From NCBI GenBank assembly GCA_024683935.1, contig JAIKXV010000147.1:1-32706 (forward strand): 32,706 nt of DNA. Direction: 5' to 3'. The DNA comes from Lachnospiraceae bacterium (GTDB lineage Bacteria; Bacillota_A; Clostridia; Lachnospirales; Lachnospiraceae). A program made the translations under genes and the position numbers. Under the pieces are notes generated by a model. That model made no database searches and was not told the origin of the DNA. It saw only the letters and a list, made by a program, of their open reading frames with translations. Positions 30,801 to 32,706 of the stretch are shown here, piece by piece. Position 1 is the stretch's first letter, and each line of letters opens with the position of its first letter.

Positions 30801-31672
30801 CTATGATACGTCTGAGTGACCACTTAAAAAGCAGGTTCGGAGAGAAGATATACAGATTGTCGCTTTCATCCGGGTGTACCTGTCCAAACCGCGACGGAAA
30901 GGCAGGCTATGGAGGCTGTTCTTTCTGCTCCGGAGGGGGTTCCGGTGAATTTGCAGCAGAACCGGCTCCGATAGATACGCAGATAGCAGAAGCAAAGAAA
31001 AGGATTTCACTGAAGACGGATGCCGGGAAGTATATCGCATATTTTCAGGCATATACCAATACATATGGAGATCTGAAACGTCTTAGGGAGTTGTACCTAG
31101 AAACCATAAACCGTGATGATATTGTGGCATTATCACTTGGAACCAGGCCGGACTGCCTGGGGGATGAAGTGATGGAAATGCTTCTGGAACTGAAAAAGAT
31201 CAAGCCGGTATGGATAGAGCTCGGGCTGCAGACGGTACATGAGAGAACTGCTGTAAGGATACGCAGGGGATATGACCTCCCGGTATTTGAGAAGGCTTAT
31301 AAGAGACTAAAATCAGCAGACATAGAGACAATCGTACACGTAATATTCAACCTTCCGGGAGAATCAAGGGAGGATATGCTTGAAACAGTCCGCTATCTTG
31401 CCGGATTGAAACCGGAGCTTGACGGTATAAAGCTGCAGATGCTTCAGATACTTGAAGGCACCGATATGGCAGAGGAATACAGAAAAGATCCGTTCCCGCT
31501 TATGAGTCTGGAGGAATATTCGGATCTGATAGCGGAGAGCGTGTCGATCCTTCCCAAAAACACTGTCATTCACAGAATGACGGGAGACGGACCGCGCAAA
31601 CTTCTGACAGCACCTTTATGGAGCCTTGATAAAAAGCGGGTGCTGAATACGATAAACAGGAAAATACAATAA
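30797..31672 (+). CDS. Radical SAM protein, TIGR01212 (YhcC-like) family
   Basis: A 291-residue iron-sulfur enzyme. The N-terminal cluster region is SSGCTCPNRDGKAGYGGCSF then C44, with C27, C29, C41 and C44; the CxC...CxxC spacing is peculiar to TIGR01212/YhcC rather than the plain CxxxCxxC. AYFQAYTNTYGDLKRLRELY, SLGTRPDCL, WIELGLQTVHERTAVRIRRG and VHVIFNLPGESREDM are the family's strand motifs for S-adenosylmethionine binding. The C-terminus TVIHRMTGDGP and APLWSLDKKRVLNTI is also typical. The function of the family is unknown; RNA modification has been suggested because of Elp3-like similarity. It starts inside the stop of the HAD gene, and the phosphatase gene follows without a gap. Confidence 0.92.
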   Translation: MTMIRLSDHLKSRFGEKIYRLSLSSGCTCPNRDGKAGYGGCSFCSGGGSGEFAAEPAPIDTQIAEAKKRISLKTDAGKYIAYFQAYTNTYGDLKRLRELYLETINRDDIVALSLGTRPDCLGDEVMEMLLELKKIKPVWIELGLQTVHERTAVRIRRGYDLPVFEKAYKRLKSADIETIVHVIFNLPGESREDMLETVRYLAGLKPELDGIKLQMLQILEGTDMAEEYRKDPFPLMSLEEYSDLIAESVSILPKNTVIHRMTGDGPRKLLTAPLWSLDKKRVLNTINRKIQ

Positions 31673-32448
31673 ATGGCTACCTACGTTGTTTCTGATCTGC
31701 ACGGGCAGTACGAAGCATTCGAAGCAGGTCTGAAGAAAATAGAATTCAGCGATCAGGATGAGCTTTATGTGCTCGGTGATGCCATTGACAGAGGCAATGG
31801 CGGGATCAGGATCCTGCAATATGTAAAACAGGAGAAAAACATGGATCTCATTATAGGGAACCATGAGTTTATGATGCTGAATTCCGTGGATCCCAATGGG
31901 AAGCCGAAATGCAGCGGGCAGGATGATGTGCTCTGGCTATATTATAATGGGGGAAACGCTACTTTTGCGGAATATAAGAAGTTCACACCCAGACCAGAAA
32001 GTCGCTCCTATTCTGGCTGAACAGAAGGTATGTGATCAAAACCCTGGAAATAAACGGCAGGAAATTCTGTCTCACACACTCATATTACGATGAGGAAAAC
32101 GAGAACCGGCAGTTTTTTGAAATGAGCTACAGGGATGTCTGGAACATCGTATGGAAGTCCATTTTCCGTCATGATGCAGAAACAAAAGGGACTGATATTT
32201 ACAAGGATTATGACTACACCTTTATCACCGGTCATGTGCCGGTAATGTCCGTTTTGCGTGAATATGAGTACAGATCAGATTTCAATGAGCTCAGGATTTA
32301 TGAGAAGGGAAATCTTGTGGATATTGACGGATCCTGCGGACTCGGATACCATGCCGGACTTCATAACGGGGCGCTGTTCCTGAGACTTGACGATATGAAG
32401 GTGTTTCCGGTTCTTCTGGAAAACCTGGAGAAATATAAGGATACTTAA
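31673..32448 (+). pseudogene. PPP-type metallophosphoesterase, frameshifted
   Basis: One gene is split over two frames. The first part (31673-32020) gives the N-terminal metal motifs of the PPP family: SDLHG (D8, H10), GDAIDRG (35-41) and GNHE (62-65), and stops at TGA 32018-32020. The second part is open from about 31978 and continues LLFWLNRRYVIKTLEINGRK, CLTHSYYDEE, YTFITGHVPV and DIDGSCGLGYHAGLHN to the stop at 32448, supplying the remaining His ligands. Together they make about 258 residues, normal for bacterial serine/threonine- or ApaH-like phosphatases. The break lies between about 31978 and 32015, near CCCAGACCAGAAAG, and needs a one-base correction. As written, neither half is active. 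The ATG follows the radical SAM stop directly with only a weak ribosome binding site. Confidence 0.8.
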
Positions 32449-32466
32449 CACAAGGAGGAAAAACAA

Positions 32467-32706
32467 ATGCCATTCATCGAAACAAAAACTAATGTAACTG
32501 TAACCAAAGAAAAAGAAAAGGAGCTGAAGGAGAGGCTTGGCAAAGCCATTTCCATAATTCCGGGCAAGAGTGAAAGCTGGCTTATGCTTGCGATCGAGGG
32601 AGATGTGCCCATGTATTTCAGGGGTGATGATTCCGAACCGACCGCATTTATCGAGGTAAAGATCTTCGGAGATGCGTCCCGTGATGTATACAGCAGTATG
32701 ACAAAG
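32467..32706 (+). CDS. MIF-family tautomerase (partial, runs off the window)
   Basis: The first 80 residues of a protein starting MPFIETKTNVTVTKEKEKEL. Pro2, which becomes the N-terminal catalytic proline after Met removal, and the following SESWLMLAIEGDVPMYFRGD match macrophage migration inhibitory factor / phenylpyruvate tautomerase. AFIEVKIFGDASRDVYSSMT continues the second beta-alpha unit. The full family length is about 115 residues, so the last third is missing. AAGGAGG lies eight bases before the ATG. It follows the frameshifted phosphatase gene by 18 bases and may be in its operon. Bacterial MIF homologues are enolase/keto tautomerases; their physiological substrates are mostly unknown. 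Confidence 0.88.
   Translation, partial: MPFIETKTNVTVTKEKEKELKERLGKAISIIPGKSESWLMLAIEGDVPMYFRGDDSEPTAFIEVKIFGDASRDVYSSMTK

Noticed and set aside
1..32706. CRISPR arrays, tRNA/rRNA genes, intact insertion sequences, toxin-antitoxin pairs, replication origin.
   Set aside because: No regularly spaced repeats, cloverleaf or rRNA cores, transposase motifs or DnaA-box clusters were seen on reading both strands; only the recombinase stump indicates past mobility.

Overview
The window reads as chromosomal DNA of an anaerobic Gram-positive bacterium of the Clostridia, most likely a Lachnospiraceae member (Butyrivibrio/Lachnospira-like). This is inferred from the gene families: a PurF with propeptide and Fe-S cysteines, ClpS/ClpA, an Amt-PII fusion, a LytTR plus LiaF-like pair, Cache/HAMP/GGDEF remnants, a TIGR01212 radical SAM protein and MIF-type tautomerase. 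Purine-rich AAGGAGG-type ribosome binding sites support it, as does a Bacillus-type LexA box. No rRNA, tRNA, CRISPR array or intact insertion sequence was seen.

Layout. 1-2516 is a worn accessory strip: the tail of a DUF4143-type ATPase, paired GGTAC repeats, the C-terminal stump of a tyrosine recombinase, and a 506-residue ORFan bracketed by two diverged fragments of one Asp-box protein. 2517-4712 is a divergent MFS transporter / AraC regulator pair. 4779-5911 is a two-subunit chromate transporter. 5937-8925 is a copper module: promoter with two CsoR-type palindromes, csoR, then copA with a C-terminal copper-chaperone domain that has its own internal ribosome binding site. 8958-10330 holds larE and a GNAT acetyltransferase. 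10416-12406 contains two divergent, decayed GGDEF genes. 12378-14563 (minus) carries trmL, an HExxH protein and a coupled APH-like kinase. 14681-17160 has a formate/nitrite-type channel and, convergent to it, a cytosolic chemoreceptor fused to a PhnD-like binding domain. 17293-17637 is a small gene under a LexA-box promoter.

17664-26033 is all minus strand. lytTR, liaF-like and clpA appear to be one unit ended by a strong terminator. An Amt-PII ammonium transporter with a structured leader, a KaiC-like/PPDK_N protein and clpS follow. clpS and lytTR both show TATAAT six bases before the ATG and no Shine-Dalgarno, so both may be leaderless. 26211-28242 holds a small Cys-rich membrane protein, a ZnuA-like lipoprotein and an accessory lipoprotein, closed by a long GNRA-loop terminator. 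28382-32706 runs purF, a Cof-type HAD phosphatase, a TIGR01212 radical SAM enzyme, a frameshifted PPP-type phosphatase and the start of a MIF-family tautomerase.

The most interesting items are the MCP-PhnD fusion receptor, the SOS-type promoter on an uncharacterised 94-residue gene, the possible second product (a CopZ-like chaperone) from inside copA, the two TATAAT-N6-ATG leaderless candidates, and the Amt-PII fusion that lacks the uridylylated tyrosine and has a hairpin leader. Family calls rest on motif reading without database searches; frameshifts could be real or sequencing errors.
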